This document shows positions 15,698-24,404 of a stretch of 64,000 nt of DNA, piece by piece; the stretch's first letter is position 1; each line of letters starts with the position of its first letter. The translations under genes and the position numbers were made by a program. The notes below the pieces were generated by a model. The model was not told the DNA's origin. It saw nothing but the letters and a program-made list of their open reading frames with translations, and searched no databases. The DNA comes from DAHUXD01 sp963805495 (lineage in GTDB: Bacteria; Acidobacteriota; Thermoanaerobaculia; UBA5066; Gp7-AA6), in assembly GCA_963805495.1 (NCBI GenBank), contig CAWDUQ010000004.1:744001-808000 (forward strand), in the 5' to 3' direction.

Positions 15698-16536
15698 GTG
15701 GACCCGACCGGCCCGGAGTCCTTCGGCGCGGCCTCGGCGAGGCGGGCGAACTGCTTGAGGCCCTCTCCCGTCAGGAACGGAGCGGCAAAGCGGATCAGGT
15801 CGGCGCGGAGGCGCCGAAAGGCCTCGAGCGGGTCCCTGGACAGGCCGGGGTAGCGCATCAGGGTCTCGACGCCGAGCCGCTGCATGTAGTCGGGGTGAAG
15901 GAGTCGTCGGGCGCCCGCCGCATACGCCGCGATCGCGACACCGGTCCGGACCTGGATCTCGAGGGACCGGTTGCGCCGCGCGAAGCGGGCTTTGGCCGCA
16001 TTTTCCTCGCGCAGGACCTGACGCTTGAAGCCATGGGCCTTCATCACGTCCTCGAGAAGCCGCGAGCCCTCTTCGGCGAGGTCCGCGTCCTTGCGCCGGG
16101 GAGGGGGGCGGCGCAGGGCCTCCATGAGGGAGTCGATGCGGCCGCGCAGCTCGTCGCGCGTGGCGCGAAACGCCGCCATGCGGGCGTCGTCGTCGCCGCG
16201 CATGAAGCTCGGGTCTTCGATCGACCAGTGCACCAGGTGGCGCGCCCCGGGCCAGCTCGGGCAGTCCGCCGCCGCGGAATCGCAGACGGTCACGACGAGG
16301 TCGAGGGTGGCGTCCCGGAACTCCTCGGCCGGCTTCGAGCGAGCCTCGTCGACGTGCACGCCGAGTTCTTCGATCGCGCGGACCGCGAGCGGGTGGACGA
16401 ACCCGGCGGGACGGGACCCGGCCGATACCGGGTCGAGGAGATCGCCGTAGTCGAGCCGGGCAAGGGCCTCGGCCATCTGGCTGCGGGCCGCGTTGCCGGT
16501 GCAGAGAAAGAGGATGCGCTTGCGGTCTTCGGGCAC
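15694..16536 (-). CDS. ArsC-type arsenate reductase fused to a helical C-terminal domain
   Basis: The 280-residue product starts with a complete low-molecular-weight phosphatase/ArsC domain (residues ~6-142). The P-loop is LCTGNAARSQ with Cys12, and VVTVCDSAAADCPSWPG supplies Cys85 and Cys92, matching the 7-residue spacing of the Cys82/Cys89 relay in thioredoxin-coupled ArsC. The last ~130 residues are a helical, basic extension that I cannot assign; free-standing ArsC proteins are about half this length. No arsenite pump, ArsR or other ars gene is adjacent. The GTG start sits 7 nt after a TATAGA box. Confidence 0.75.
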   Translation of the reverse strand: MPEDRKRILFLCTGNAARSQMAEALARLDYGDLLDPVSAGSRPAGFVHPLAVRAIEELGVHVDEARSKPAEEFRDATLDLVVTVCDSAAADCPSWPGARHLVHWSIEDPSFMRGDDDARMAAFRATRDELRGRIDSLMEALRRPPPRRKDADLAEEGSRLLEDVMKAHGFKRQVLREENAAKARFARRNRSLEIQVRTGVAIAAYAAGARRLLHPDYMQRLGVETLMRYPGLSRDPLEAFRRLRADLIRFAAPFLTGEGLKQFARLAEAAPKDSGPVGST

Positions 16537-16543
16537 GTCCCTT

Positions 16544-16549
16544 TCTATA
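16544..16549 (-). promoter_or_regulatory. -10 box (TATAGA) of a probable leaderless transcript
   Basis: TATAGA on the reverse strand ends 7 nt before the GTG of the ArsC-fusion gene. The opposite-strand -10 box for ftsK lies about 105 bp away. Confidence 0.4.
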
Positions 16550-16654
16550 CCGCAATCGCCCGTGGCCGATCCCGGGGATCGCCGGAACGGGAGGTGCGCG
16601 GCTCGCGGGCGCGGTGCGCGGCCCCTGCCCGTAGCCGAATCGCGCGTTCCGCCC

Positions 16655-16660
16655 CATAAT
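16655..16660 (+). promoter_or_regulatory. -10 box (CATAAT) of a probable leaderless ftsK transcript
   Basis: CATAAT ends 7 nt before an in-frame TTG at 16668. The ATG at 16659 lies within this hexamer, so it could not be translated from an RNA starting here. Confidence 0.4.
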
Positions 16661-16667
16661 GGGTGGA

Positions 16668-18998
16668 TTGAGCGAAGGATCCTTCTGGAAGAGCCGCCTC
16701 GCCGGTGAGGCGATCGGGGTCGTGCTGCTGCTCGCGGGCCTCCTCGCGGCGCTGGCCCTGCTGTCCTACGACCCCCGGGACCCGAACATCTTCTCCTGGA
16801 CGGCCGGGGGGGAGGCCGCGAGTCCGAACAACTGGATCGGGGGCTTCGGCGCCTCGCTCGGCGCCGCCCTCTACGCGCTCTTCGGCTTCGCGGCCTGGGG
16901 CGTGACGGGGCTCGTGTTCGTGCTCGGCTGGCGCCGGTTCTGGGGACGGCCGCTTCCCAACCCGGCATCGAAGGCGGCGGGGGTCGGGATCCTTCTCTTT
17001 TCGCTGCCGATGTTGATCTCTCTGGCGCTCGGGCGGCGGCGGATGTTCGGCGAGGAGGCGGAAACGGGAGGGATCGTCGGGCGGGCGCTCGCGGACGCCT
17101 TCCGCGGCCGGATCGGAACGACCGGCGCTGTGCTCGTGGCCGGGACCCTGGTCCTCCTCGCCGTGCCGCTGGCGACGCAGGTTTCGCTCGGAGACGTTTT
17201 CCTCCGGCTGCGCGTCCGGTTTGCGGGCCTTTTCTCGCGCCTGACGGTGGGGTGGGCGCGCCGGAGCGACCGCCGCACCAAGGAGCGCCTGCGGCGCACG
17301 GTCGTCACGAAGCACCTCGAGAAGGCGCGCCACGGCGAGATTTCGCTGGACGAGATTCCGTTCGCCGTCGAGGAGGCTCCGCCGATCGTCCGGGAGCTGC
17401 CCGGGCCGGGCAAGTTCTCGATCAAGAAGACGACGGCCGCGCCGGTCAAGGCGAAGCTGGCGCCCGCGGCGCCGAAGAGGAAGCCCGAGGCCCAGCAAAG
17501 CCTTCCGCTGACGGTCGCCGGCTACACCTATCCGCCCGTGTCGCTCCTGGAGAAGCGCGAGCAGTCGTCGGCGATCGACCGCAAGGCGCTGGCCGAGACG
17601 GGACGCCAGATCGCGTCCAAGTGCGCCGAGTTCGACGTCGAGGGCGAGGTCGCCGAGTACCACCCCGGCCCCGTCGTCACGACCTACGAGTTCCGGCCGG
17701 CGGCCGGCATCAAGGTCAACCAGGTCATGGGTCTGTCCGAAGACCTCGCGCTCGCGCTCTCGGCCGAGTCGATCCGGGTCGAGCGGCTCCCGGGGAGGGC
17801 GAGCGTCGGCATCGAGGTTCCCAACCCCGGCGGTGGCGAGATCATCGCGATCCGCGACGTCATCGAGTCGGAGCGCTTTCAGGGCTCGCGCTCGCTGCTG
17901 ACGCTCGCTCTCGGCAAGGACATCCACGGCGAGCCCGTGATCGACGATCTGCGCGCCATGCCTCATCTTCTGATCGCCGGAACGACAGGCTCGGGAAAGA
18001 GCGTCGGGATCAACGCGCTCATCACCTCCATCCTCTACAAGGCGCGTCCCGACCAGGTGAAGCTCATCCTCATCGACCCGAAGATGGTCGAGCTCGAGAT
18101 GTACGAGAACCTCCCGCACCTGGCGACCCCCATCATCACGGACCCGAAGAAAGCCGCGAACGCACTGAAGTGGGCGGTCTCGACGATGGAGGAGCGATTC
18201 CAGACGCTCTCGGACTTCGGCCAGGTGCGCAACGCCGAGCAGTACAACGCGGCCATCCAGGATCCCGAGGCGGTCGCCCGTGTCCGCGCACAGCATCCCG
18301 AAGACCCGGATCTGAAGCTCGAGCCCATGCCGCTGATCGTCATCGTCATCGACGAGCTCGCCGACCTGATGATGACGTCGGCCAAGGACGTCGAGGAAGC
18401 GATCGTTCGGATCGCGCAGAAGGCGCGCGCCGTCGGCATCCACCTCGTGGTCGCGACCCAGCGGCCCTCGGTCGACGTTCTCACCGGGGTCATCAAGGCG
18501 AACCTGCCGTCGCGCATCGCCTTCAAGGTGTCGTCCAAGATCGACTCCCGCGTCATCCTCGACGGCAACGGCGCCGAGCGCCTGCTGGGGCGCGGGGACA
18601 TGCTCTACCTGCCGCCCGGGACCTCGCGCCTGAAGCGCGTCCACGGCGCCTTCGTCTCGGTCCAGGAGACGGCGGCGCTGATGAAGTTCCTCCGCAAGCA
18701 GGCCAAGCCCCTGTTCGACGAGGAGATCACGAAGGACCGCGCGGAGGCCGTGCAGCGCGACGACGCCGGAGACGACACGGACCCGCTCTACGACGACGCG
18801 GCGCGCCTGGTCGTGCGCGAGAAGATGGCTTCGATCTCGTTCCTCCAGCGCCGCATGGGTGTCGGGTTCTCGCGGGCCGGCAAGCTCATCGACATGATGG
18901 CCCGCGACGGCCTGCTCGGCCCGCCGCGAGGCTCCAAGCCCCGCGAGGTCCTCGTTGGCCAGGACTACTTCGAGGAAGTCGACCGGCAGCCGCGATGA
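16668..18998 (+). CDS. ftsK: DNA translocase FtsK
   Basis: The ~776-residue protein has four N-terminal membrane segments (to ~residue 180), a short linker, then the alpha/beta motor and gamma domain. Walker A is LIAGTTGSGKSVGINALI (~residue 440), Walker B is LIVIVIDELADLMM, and the C-terminal gamma winged helix runs from LYDDAARLVV to KPREVLV. FtsK pumps chromosome termini across the septum and activates dimer resolution; the gamma domain reads polar KOPS-like sequences. The linker is much shorter than in E. coli, as in SpoIIIE-like members. An ATG at 16659 is the alternative start. Confidence 0.95.
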   Translation: MSEGSFWKSRLAGEAIGVVLLLAGLLAALALLSYDPRDPNIFSWTAGGEAASPNNWIGGFGASLGAALYALFGFAAWGVTGLVFVLGWRRFWGRPLPNPASKAAGVGILLFSLPMLISLALGRRRMFGEEAETGGIVGRALADAFRGRIGTTGAVLVAGTLVLLAVPLATQVSLGDVFLRLRVRFAGLFSRLTVGWARRSDRRTKERLRRTVVTKHLEKARHGEISLDEIPFAVEEAPPIVRELPGPGKFSIKKTTAAPVKAKLAPAAPKRKPEAQQSLPLTVAGYTYPPVSLLEKREQSSAIDRKALAETGRQIASKCAEFDVEGEVAEYHPGPVVTTYEFRPAAGIKVNQVMGLSEDLALALSAESIRVERLPGRASVGIEVPNPGGGEIIAIRDVIESERFQGSRSLLTLALGKDIHGEPVIDDLRAMPHLLIAGTTGSGKSVGINALITSILYKARPDQVKLILIDPKMVELEMYENLPHLATPIITDPKKAANALKWAVSTMEERFQTLSDFGQVRNAEQYNAAIQDPEAVARVRAQHPEDPDLKLEPMPLIVIVIDELADLMMTSAKDVEEAIVRIAQKARAVGIHLVVATQRPSVDVLTGVIKANLPSRIAFKVSSKIDSRVILDGNGAERLLGRGDMLYLPPGTSRLKRVHGAFVSVQETAALMKFLRKQAKPLFDEEITKDRAEAVQRDDAGDDTDPLYDDAARLVVREKMASISFLQRRMGVGFSRAGKLIDMMARDGLLGPPRGSKPREVLVGQDYFEEVDRQPR

Positions 18999-19372
18999 GC
19001 CGACCGATGCGCTACCTCGTCCTCGCGGTGCTGGCGGCGCCGGCTCTGACGTACGGGATCTTCCGCCTCGCGAAGGGCCTGGGCTTTCTCGACCCGCCCT
19101 GGAACCGGGAGCACCAGGAGCGGAGGACGATTGTCGCGGCGCTCTTCGCGTTCGTCCTCTTTCTCTCCATTTTTCTCTTCGGCTACGCGAACTCCTGGCC
19201 CCGGGTCTGGGCGGTCTTCGGCGTCGTCAACGGCCTGGCGCTCATGGTCTTCGGCGCCGCCGGGGCCGCCGCGGCCCGGCGGCTGTGGAAGCTGCGGCAC
19301 CCGGCGGCGCTCGCCGAGCCGCCGGCCGGGACGCCCGAAGGGGAAAACCCGGCCGAGAAACCTCCGCTCTGA
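18995..19372 (+). CDS. Small membrane protein downstream of ftsK
   Basis: The 125-residue protein has three hydrophobic segments (residues ~6-24, ~47-66 and ~71-92) and a proline- and glutamate-rich C-terminal tail. The ATG overlaps the ftsK stop as ATGA, so translation is coupled. I do not recognise the family. Position between ftsK and fmt suggests only cotranscription, not function. Confidence 0.65.
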   Translation: MSRPMRYLVLAVLAAPALTYGIFRLAKGLGFLDPPWNREHQERRTIVAALFAFVLFLSIFLFGYANSWPRVWAVFGVVNGLALMVFGAAGAAAARRLWKLRHPAALAEPPAGTPEGENPAEKPPL

Positions 19373-19409
19373 CGCCGGCGTTGCCCGCGAGCGTCCGGAC
19401 GAGCGCCCC

Positions 19410-20360
19410 ATGACCGACGACCCGCGGCCCGCCGTCCTTTTCTTCGGCACGCCCGAGTTCGCCGTGCCGTCGCTCGCGGCTCTGCTCGCCTCGGGCGCGC
19501 ACGTGCCCCTCGTCGTGACGCAGCCGGACCGGCCCGTGGGCCGGCATGCCGCGCCGCAGCCGTCGCCGGTCGCCGAGCTCGCTCGGGCACGGGGAATCCC
19601 GACCGAGAAACCGGCGTCGGTGCGGGGCAACGCGGATCTGCTCGCGCGGCTCGCCGCCGCGCGCCCGGCCGCGATCGCCGTCGTTGCGTACGGTCGGATC
19701 TTTCCGCCCGAGCTCCTGAGGCTGCCGCGCCTCGGCTGCGTGAACGTGCACGCCTCCCTCCTGCCGCGCTGGCGAGGGGCCTCGCCGATCCAGGCGGCGA
19801 TCCTCGCGGGCGATCCGGAGACGGGGGTCGCGACCATGCGCATGGAGGAAGGGCTCGACACCGGACCGGTGTATCTCGAGCGGCGCGTGTCGATCGGCGA
19901 GCGCGAGACGGCGGGCGAGCTGTCCTCCCGGCTCGCGGATCTCGGCGGAGCGCTCCTCGTCGAAACGCTGTCGGGGCTCGCCGCCGGGACGCTCGCGGCG
20001 AGGCCCCAGACGGGGGAGCCGACGGTCTGCCGGCCGATCCGACGCGAGGACGCGCACGTCGACTGGGAGCGCCCGGCCGACGAGATCCTGCGGAGGCTGC
20101 GGGCATTCACGCCCTGGCCCGGCCTTCATACGTTTCTCGAGGGAGAGCGGGTCAAGATCCTGGAGGCGGACCTCGGGCCTCCGGGCCACGGCGCACCGCC
20201 GGGAGCGTTCGAACTTTCGGGAGGAGACTTCGTCGTCGCGGCGGGAGGGCGCTCGGCCCTTCGGCTGCTGCGTCTCCAGCGAGCCGGACGGCGCCCGGTG
20301 ACCGGCGCCGAGTTCGCGCGCGCGGCGCGGCTGCCGGGGCGCTTCGGGTCGTCCGGGTGA
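19410..20360 (+). CDS. fmt: Methionyl-tRNA formyltransferase
   Basis: The 316-residue protein shows VLFFGTPEFAVPSL at the N-terminus, TQPDRPVGR, and the catalytic NVHASLLPRWRGASPIQAAI motif with the conserved Asn-His pair, then a C-terminal OB-like domain (FTPWPGLHTFLEGERVKILE). It transfers a formyl group from 10-formyl-tetrahydrofolate to initiator Met-tRNA. Its TGA overlaps the rsmB GTG. Fmt next to rsmB is a common arrangement in many bacteria, though peptide deformylase is absent from this spot. Confidence 0.95.
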   Translation: MTDDPRPAVLFFGTPEFAVPSLAALLASGAHVPLVVTQPDRPVGRHAAPQPSPVAELARARGIPTEKPASVRGNADLLARLAAARPAAIAVVAYGRIFPPELLRLPRLGCVNVHASLLPRWRGASPIQAAILAGDPETGVATMRMEEGLDTGPVYLERRVSIGERETAGELSSRLADLGGALLVETLSGLAAGTLAARPQTGEPTVCRPIRREDAHVDWERPADEILRRLRAFTPWPGLHTFLEGERVKILEADLGPPGHGAPPGAFELSGGDFVVAAGGRSALRLLRLQRAGRRPVTGAEFARAARLPGRFGSSG

Positions 20361-21703
20361 AGGCAAAGCGGCGCGGGGAGCCGACGGCGCGGACCCGGGC
20401 GGTCGAGGCGTTGCGCAAGGTGCTCGGCGGTGGCCGGCTCGCGGCGCCGCTCGTCGGTGAGCTCTCCCGCGGCCTCTCGCCGGCCGACGCGGATCTGCTT
20501 CGCGAGCTGACGCTCGGGGTGCTGCGCTGGAAGTTCGCGCTCGACGCCGAGATCGCGGCTGTTTCGCGCATTCCCCTTCCGAAGCTCGCGCCGAATCTCC
20601 TCGAGATCCTCGAGGTCGGGCTCTACCAGGTGAGGCACCTCGACCGCGTTCCTCCGTACGCGGCCGTCAGCGAGGCGGTCGAACATGCGCGCGCGAGCGG
20701 CGGCGAGGGCGCCGGCAAGCTCGTCAACGGCATCCTGCGGGGGATCCTCCTCCTGCCACCGCCCGCGCTCCCGGGCCCCGGCCTGGCGGCCGAGCTCGCC
20801 CGCGACTTTTCCCATCCGCGCTTTCTCGTCGAGCGGTGGATCGAGCGTTTCGGCGAGGAGACGGCGCGGCGGGTGCTCGCGGCCGACAACGTCTCGCCTT
20901 CGGTCGACCTGCTCGTCAATCCGCGGCACGGAACGCGCGACGCCCTGCGGGCGGCACTCGCGGCCGATGGCGTCGCGGCGGAGCTCTCGCCGCTCGCCCC
21001 GCTCGGACTGACCGTGACTTCGGGCCGGCTCGTGCGCTCGCCGCTTCTCGCGGCCGGGGCCTTCAGCGTGCAGGACATCGGCGGTCAGGTGCTACCGCTT
21101 CTCATGCCCGAAGGAGACCTTCTCGTCGACCTCGCGGCGGCCCCGGGCGGCAAGTCCCTCTCGGCGCTCGCCCACGGGCGCGCCCGGCGAAGCATTGCGC
21201 TCGACGGCTCGCTCAGCCGCCTGACCCGTGTTGCCGAGAATGCCCGCCGGCTCGGCGCGGCCATGCGGCCCGTTGCCGCGGATCTTTCCGCGCTGCCGCT
21301 CCCGCACGAAGGCTTCGACCGCGTCCTGCTGGACGCCCCCTGCAGCGGCACGGGGACGTTGCGAAAGAACCCCGAGATCCGCTACCGCGTCACCCCGGAC
21401 GCGATCGAGCGCCTGGCGAAGGCCCAGGAGGCGCACCTTTCGGCGGCGGCGGCGCTGCTTTCACCCGGCGGGTTCCTGCTGTACTCCACCTGCAGTCTCG
21501 AGCTCGAGGAGAACGAGCGGGTCGTGGAACGCGTCTGTTCCTCCACGCCGGGGCTCTCCCTCTGGCCGATCACGGCGCCGCCGGCCCTTGCGCCGTTCGT
21601 CGACGCCTCGCGTTTCCGCCTTTTCCCCGACGAGCGCGTCGACGGCTTCACCGCGCACCTGCTGCGCCGGGGCGGCCCGGCGAACCCGACGCGGGATCCG
21701 TAG
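20357..21703 (+). CDS. rsmB: 16S rRNA (cytosine967-C5)-methyltransferase
   Basis: The 448-residue protein has an N-terminal NusB-like RNA-binding domain (~residues 10-145), then a class I methyltransferase. Motifs are VQDIGGQVLP, VDLAAAPGGKSLSALA (SAM binding), LLDAPCSGTGTLRKNP and LLYSTCSLELEENE, which contain the two cysteines used in m5C chemistry. It methylates C967 of 16S rRNA. The GTG start overlaps the fmt stop by four bases. Confidence 0.95.
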   Translation: MKAKRRGEPTARTRAVEALRKVLGGGRLAAPLVGELSRGLSPADADLLRELTLGVLRWKFALDAEIAAVSRIPLPKLAPNLLEILEVGLYQVRHLDRVPPYAAVSEAVEHARASGGEGAGKLVNGILRGILLLPPPALPGPGLAAELARDFSHPRFLVERWIERFGEETARRVLAADNVSPSVDLLVNPRHGTRDALRAALAADGVAAELSPLAPLGLTVTSGRLVRSPLLAAGAFSVQDIGGQVLPLLMPEGDLLVDLAAAPGGKSLSALAHGRARRSIALDGSLSRLTRVAENARRLGAAMRPVAADLSALPLPHEGFDRVLLDAPCSGTGTLRKNPEIRYRVTPDAIERLAKAQEAHLSAAAALLSPGGFLLYSTCSLELEENERVVERVCSSTPGLSLWPITAPPALAPFVDASRFRLFPDERVDGFTAHLLRRGGPANPTRDP

Positions 21704-21710
21704 ACCGGAA

Positions 21711-22694
21711 GTGACACCCTGGCCAGCTGCGGGCGCGATCCTCCTGGCCGTCGGCGCCGCCGTCCCTGCCGCTTCCGAGGATTGCACCCCCCGCGTTCGG
21801 GAAGACCCCGCCGCCCTGCGCGCCGTGGTCGTGATCGCCGGGGAGGACGATCCGGCGGTCCTGCGTTCGGTGGCCGAGCTCGGAGCCAACCTCGTCGCGA
21901 CCCAGACCGCGCCCCGCGCCGCGACGGCGGCCGCAGCCTCCGCGGCGGGGCTCGGCTATCTTCCCCGGGTCTCGATGCGGGACGTCGATCGCCTCGTCCG
22001 CGATTCCGAATATCGCCGCCAGGTGCGGGCCATGCCGGCGATCGCCGGATTCCACTACATCGACCTCGACGTCATCGAGGGGTTCGCTCTCCCATCGACC
22101 CAGGCTCTCGCCTACGGAACCCTGAAGGCGCTCTTTCCGGACCGCCTGGTCCTGTACGCGACGCGTCTGGACCCGATCGGGACGCAGCCGGACTACCTGC
22201 CGGCCTACTACCGGCCCGAGTTCACCGATTTCGTGACGCCCTATTTCTATCCGGTCGGGACGACACCTCTCGGCGTTTTCGAGGAAAGAGACCCGTGGGA
22301 GAAGCGGCTGCGTTTGCTTCTGTCCCCTCTGGCCGCCGCGACGCCGCCCGGCAAGCCGCTGCTGCCCGTCCTCCAGGCGTTCGAGCAGATCGGCCATCCC
22401 GCCGGGGGCGGGCTGCCGCGCCGCCAGCTCGAGGTCTACCGGGAATTCTGGCCGGACAGCCCGAACGTCGCGGTCTTCTGGTGGGGTGGTCCGATCGGCG
22501 AGCCGCTCGCCGGGCTCGCAGACCTTCCGCGGATGGCCCGTGGCGTCGCCGGGCTCTTCGGCGCTGCGCCCGGACGGCCGTTGCCGTGCGCCGTGGCGCC
22601 GCGCGGGCTCACAGCTCCGGAGGAAGCTCCGCGGGCGGGGTCTTCGACGGACGCGGCTTCGACGAGGCGGGTTCGTAGACCAGGTGGATCGTGA
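21711..22694 (+). CDS. Exported protein of unknown function
   Basis: The 327-residue protein starts at a GTG 7 nt after the rsmB stop with an N-terminal signal peptide (PWPAAGAILLAVGAAVPAAS). The mature part alternates strands and helices in a way that could be a TIM barrel: residues such as GFHYIDLDVIEGF, PDRLVLYATRLDPIG, FVTPYFYPVGT and VAVFWWGG. No family is recognised. Its last ~28 codons are low-complexity and overlap the 3' end of the convergent gene by 86 bp, so the true C-terminus deserves caution. Confidence 0.65.
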   Translation: MTPWPAAGAILLAVGAAVPAASEDCTPRVREDPAALRAVVVIAGEDDPAVLRSVAELGANLVATQTAPRAATAAAASAAGLGYLPRVSMRDVDRLVRDSEYRRQVRAMPAIAGFHYIDLDVIEGFALPSTQALAYGTLKALFPDRLVLYATRLDPIGTQPDYLPAYYRPEFTDFVTPYFYPVGTTPLGVFEERDPWEKRLRLLLSPLAAATPPGKPLLPVLQAFEQIGHPAGGGLPRRQLEVYREFWPDSPNVAVFWWGGPIGEPLAGLADLPRMARGVAGLFGAAPGRPLPCAVAPRGLTAPEEAPRAGSSTDAASTRRVRRPGGS

Positions 22695-23184
22695 TGACGG
22701 TCCCGCGCTCTCCATCGATCCGCGTCGTGACGCGGAGCTCCGAGCGGTCCGCGGCGACCGCGAGCGCGGAGACCCACTTGGGGCCCTGCGCCGGGTTCGA
22801 CGAGATCTCGACGTGACCGTCCTTCCACACGGCGCGCACCTTGCGCTTGCCTCCGGAGGAGCTCTCCTCCTCGACCTTGCGGCCGTCGGTAAACACGACG
22901 CGGGTCCGCCCGGCGGCGTCGGTGATGGAGAGCCGGGGCTCGCGATGCTCGATCATCAGGGTCTCGATGCCCTCGAAAAGGTCCGGGTCCGGGCCCTCGG
23001 GCGCGCCTCCGCGTCCGGGCCCGCCCCGCCCGCCCCTCAGAATCCGCGATGGGTTGTCGCTCAGCTCCAGGTTGAGCTGCCACTTGCCGGAGAAGTCCGG
23101 GTATTCGAGGGCCCCCAGCGGGGCGCTCACCGCTCCGGCGGCGGCCAGGACGAGACACGCGGCTCGATGAAGGGGGAACGACAT
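22609..23184 (-). CDS. Exported FSGKW-type protein, unknown function
   Basis: The 191-residue protein has a signal peptide (residues 1-26) followed by YPDFSGKWQLNLELSDNPS, a lipocalin-like opening seen in many small secreted proteins of Acidobacteriota. A glycine- and arginine-rich insert (GGRGGPGRGG) follows, then an eight-to-nine-strand pattern (ITDAAGRTRVVFTDGRKVE and GHVEISSN) and a proline-rich end. Function is unknown. It is convergent with, and overlaps, the preceding exported-protein gene. Confidence 0.7.
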   Translation of the reverse strand: MSFPLHRAACLVLAAAGAVSAPLGALEYPDFSGKWQLNLELSDNPSRILRGGRGGPGRGGAPEGPDPDLFEGIETLMIEHREPRLSITDAAGRTRVVFTDGRKVEEESSSGGKRKVRAVWKDGHVEISSNPAQGPKWVSALAVAADRSELRVTTRIDGERGTVITIHLVYEPASSKPRPSKTPPAELPPEL

Positions 23185-23248
23185 TCCGGCTCCTCGTCCT
23201 CACTGCAACGCGGCGGACGGCCCGGCCATTGCGTTCCCCGGTAAGAAA

Positions 23249-23254
23249 TACAAT
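23249..23254 (+). promoter_or_regulatory. -10 box (TACAAT) of a probable leaderless transcript
   Basis: TACAAT ends 6 nt before the ATG of the sugar aminotransferase at 23261. A TTGCGT at 23229-23234 is a weak, closely spaced -35 candidate. Confidence 0.5.
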
Positions 23255-23260
23255 CGCCCG

Positions 23261-24391
23261 ATGAGTCCAGCACCCGGCGAGCGCATCCCGACCCTCGACC
23301 TGACCCGGTACGACGAGGACCTGAAGGGCGAGATCGGGCGGCGGGTCGAGGAAGTCTTTGCCAGCGGACGGTTCGTGCTCGGGCCGGCCAATGCGGCGTT
23401 CGAGGCGAGCCTCCGGGAGATGCTCGGCGTCCGCCACGTCCTGGGAGTCTCTTCGGGAACCGACGCCCTCCTCGTCGCGCTGATGGCGCTCGGCGTGGGC
23501 CCCGGGGACGAGGTCGTCACCTCGCCCTTCAGCTTCTTCGCGTCCGCCGGGGTCGTCGCGCGCCTCGGGGCCCGGCCTGTCTTCGTCGACATCGACGACG
23601 CGACCTTCGATCTTGATCCGGCCGGCCTCGAGGCTGCGCTCACGCCCCGAACGAAGGTGATCCAGCCCGTGCACCTCTACGGGCAATGCGCCGACATGGA
23701 CCCCATCCTCGACGTCGCGCGGCGCCGGGGCGTTCCGGTCCTGGAAGACGCTTGCCAGGCCATCGGGGCGTGCTACCGCGGCCGGCCGGCCGGCGCGCTC
23801 TCCACTCTCGCCGCGTTCTCCTTCTACCCGACCAAGAACCTCGGCGCGGCGGGGGACGCCGGAGCCGTCGCGACCGACGACGACGAGATCGCGGCGCGCG
23901 TCCAGAGCCTGCGCGTCCACGGCTCGACGACGACCTACTTCCACGACCGCGTGGGCGGCAACTTCCGGATGGACGCGGTGCAGGCCGCCGTGCTCTCGGC
24001 CAAGCTCCCGCGTCTGCCGGCCTGGACCGAGCGCCGCCGCGCGATCGCCCGCCGCTACGACGGGATCCTCGCCGAGGCCGCGCGCGCGGGCCGGATCCGG
24101 ACACCCGTCGAGGCGGAGGGCCGGCACCACGTCTACCACCAGTACGTGGTGCGGGTTGCGGACCGCGACGCCGTCCGGGCGCGCCTGACGGAGCGCGGAA
24201 TCGGGACCTCGGTGTTCTATCCCGTGCCGCTCCACCGGCAGACCTGCTTCGCGGCGCTCGGGGGGCGCGAAGGCGACTTCCCGCGCGCGGAAGCGGCCGC
24301 CCGGGAGGTTCTCGCTCTGCCGATCTTCCCGGAGCTCACCGACGTCGAGGTCGAGCGGGTGGCCGCCGAGGTGCTTCGGGCCCTCGCCTGA
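23261..24391 (+). CDS. DegT/DnrJ/EryC1/StrS nucleotide-sugar aminotransferase
   Basis: The 376-residue protein is a PLP-dependent sugar aminotransferase. Motifs are GVSSGTDALLVALMALGVGPGDEV, VFVDIDDATFDLDP, VHLYGQCADMDPI, EDACQAIGACYRG with the cofactor-ring aspartate, and FSFYPTKNLGAAGDAGAV with the PLP lysine. These enzymes aminate keto-sugars on UDP or dTDP. It is monocistronic on the plus strand and faces the glycosyltransferase at 24405. A second, different member of the family lies at 25334-26464, so the locus probably makes at least one amino-deoxy sugar. Confidence 0.92.
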   Translation: MSPAPGERIPTLDLTRYDEDLKGEIGRRVEEVFASGRFVLGPANAAFEASLREMLGVRHVLGVSSGTDALLVALMALGVGPGDEVVTSPFSFFASAGVVARLGARPVFVDIDDATFDLDPAGLEAALTPRTKVIQPVHLYGQCADMDPILDVARRRGVPVLEDACQAIGACYRGRPAGALSTLAAFSFYPTKNLGAAGDAGAVATDDDEIAARVQSLRVHGSTTTYFHDRVGGNFRMDAVQAAVLSAKLPRLPAWTERRRAIARRYDGILAEAARAGRIRTPVEAEGRHHVYHQYVVRVADRDAVRARLTERGIGTSVFYPVPLHRQTCFAALGGREGDFPRAEAAAREVLALPIFPELTDVEVERVAAEVLRALA

Positions 24392-24404
24392 GAGTCGCCC
24401 GGGC

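Noticed and set aside
15694..16536. Part of an arsenic-resistance operon
   Set aside because: No arsR, arsB, acr3 or arsM-like gene is adjacent; the coupled gene is a radical SAM protein of the PA0069 group.
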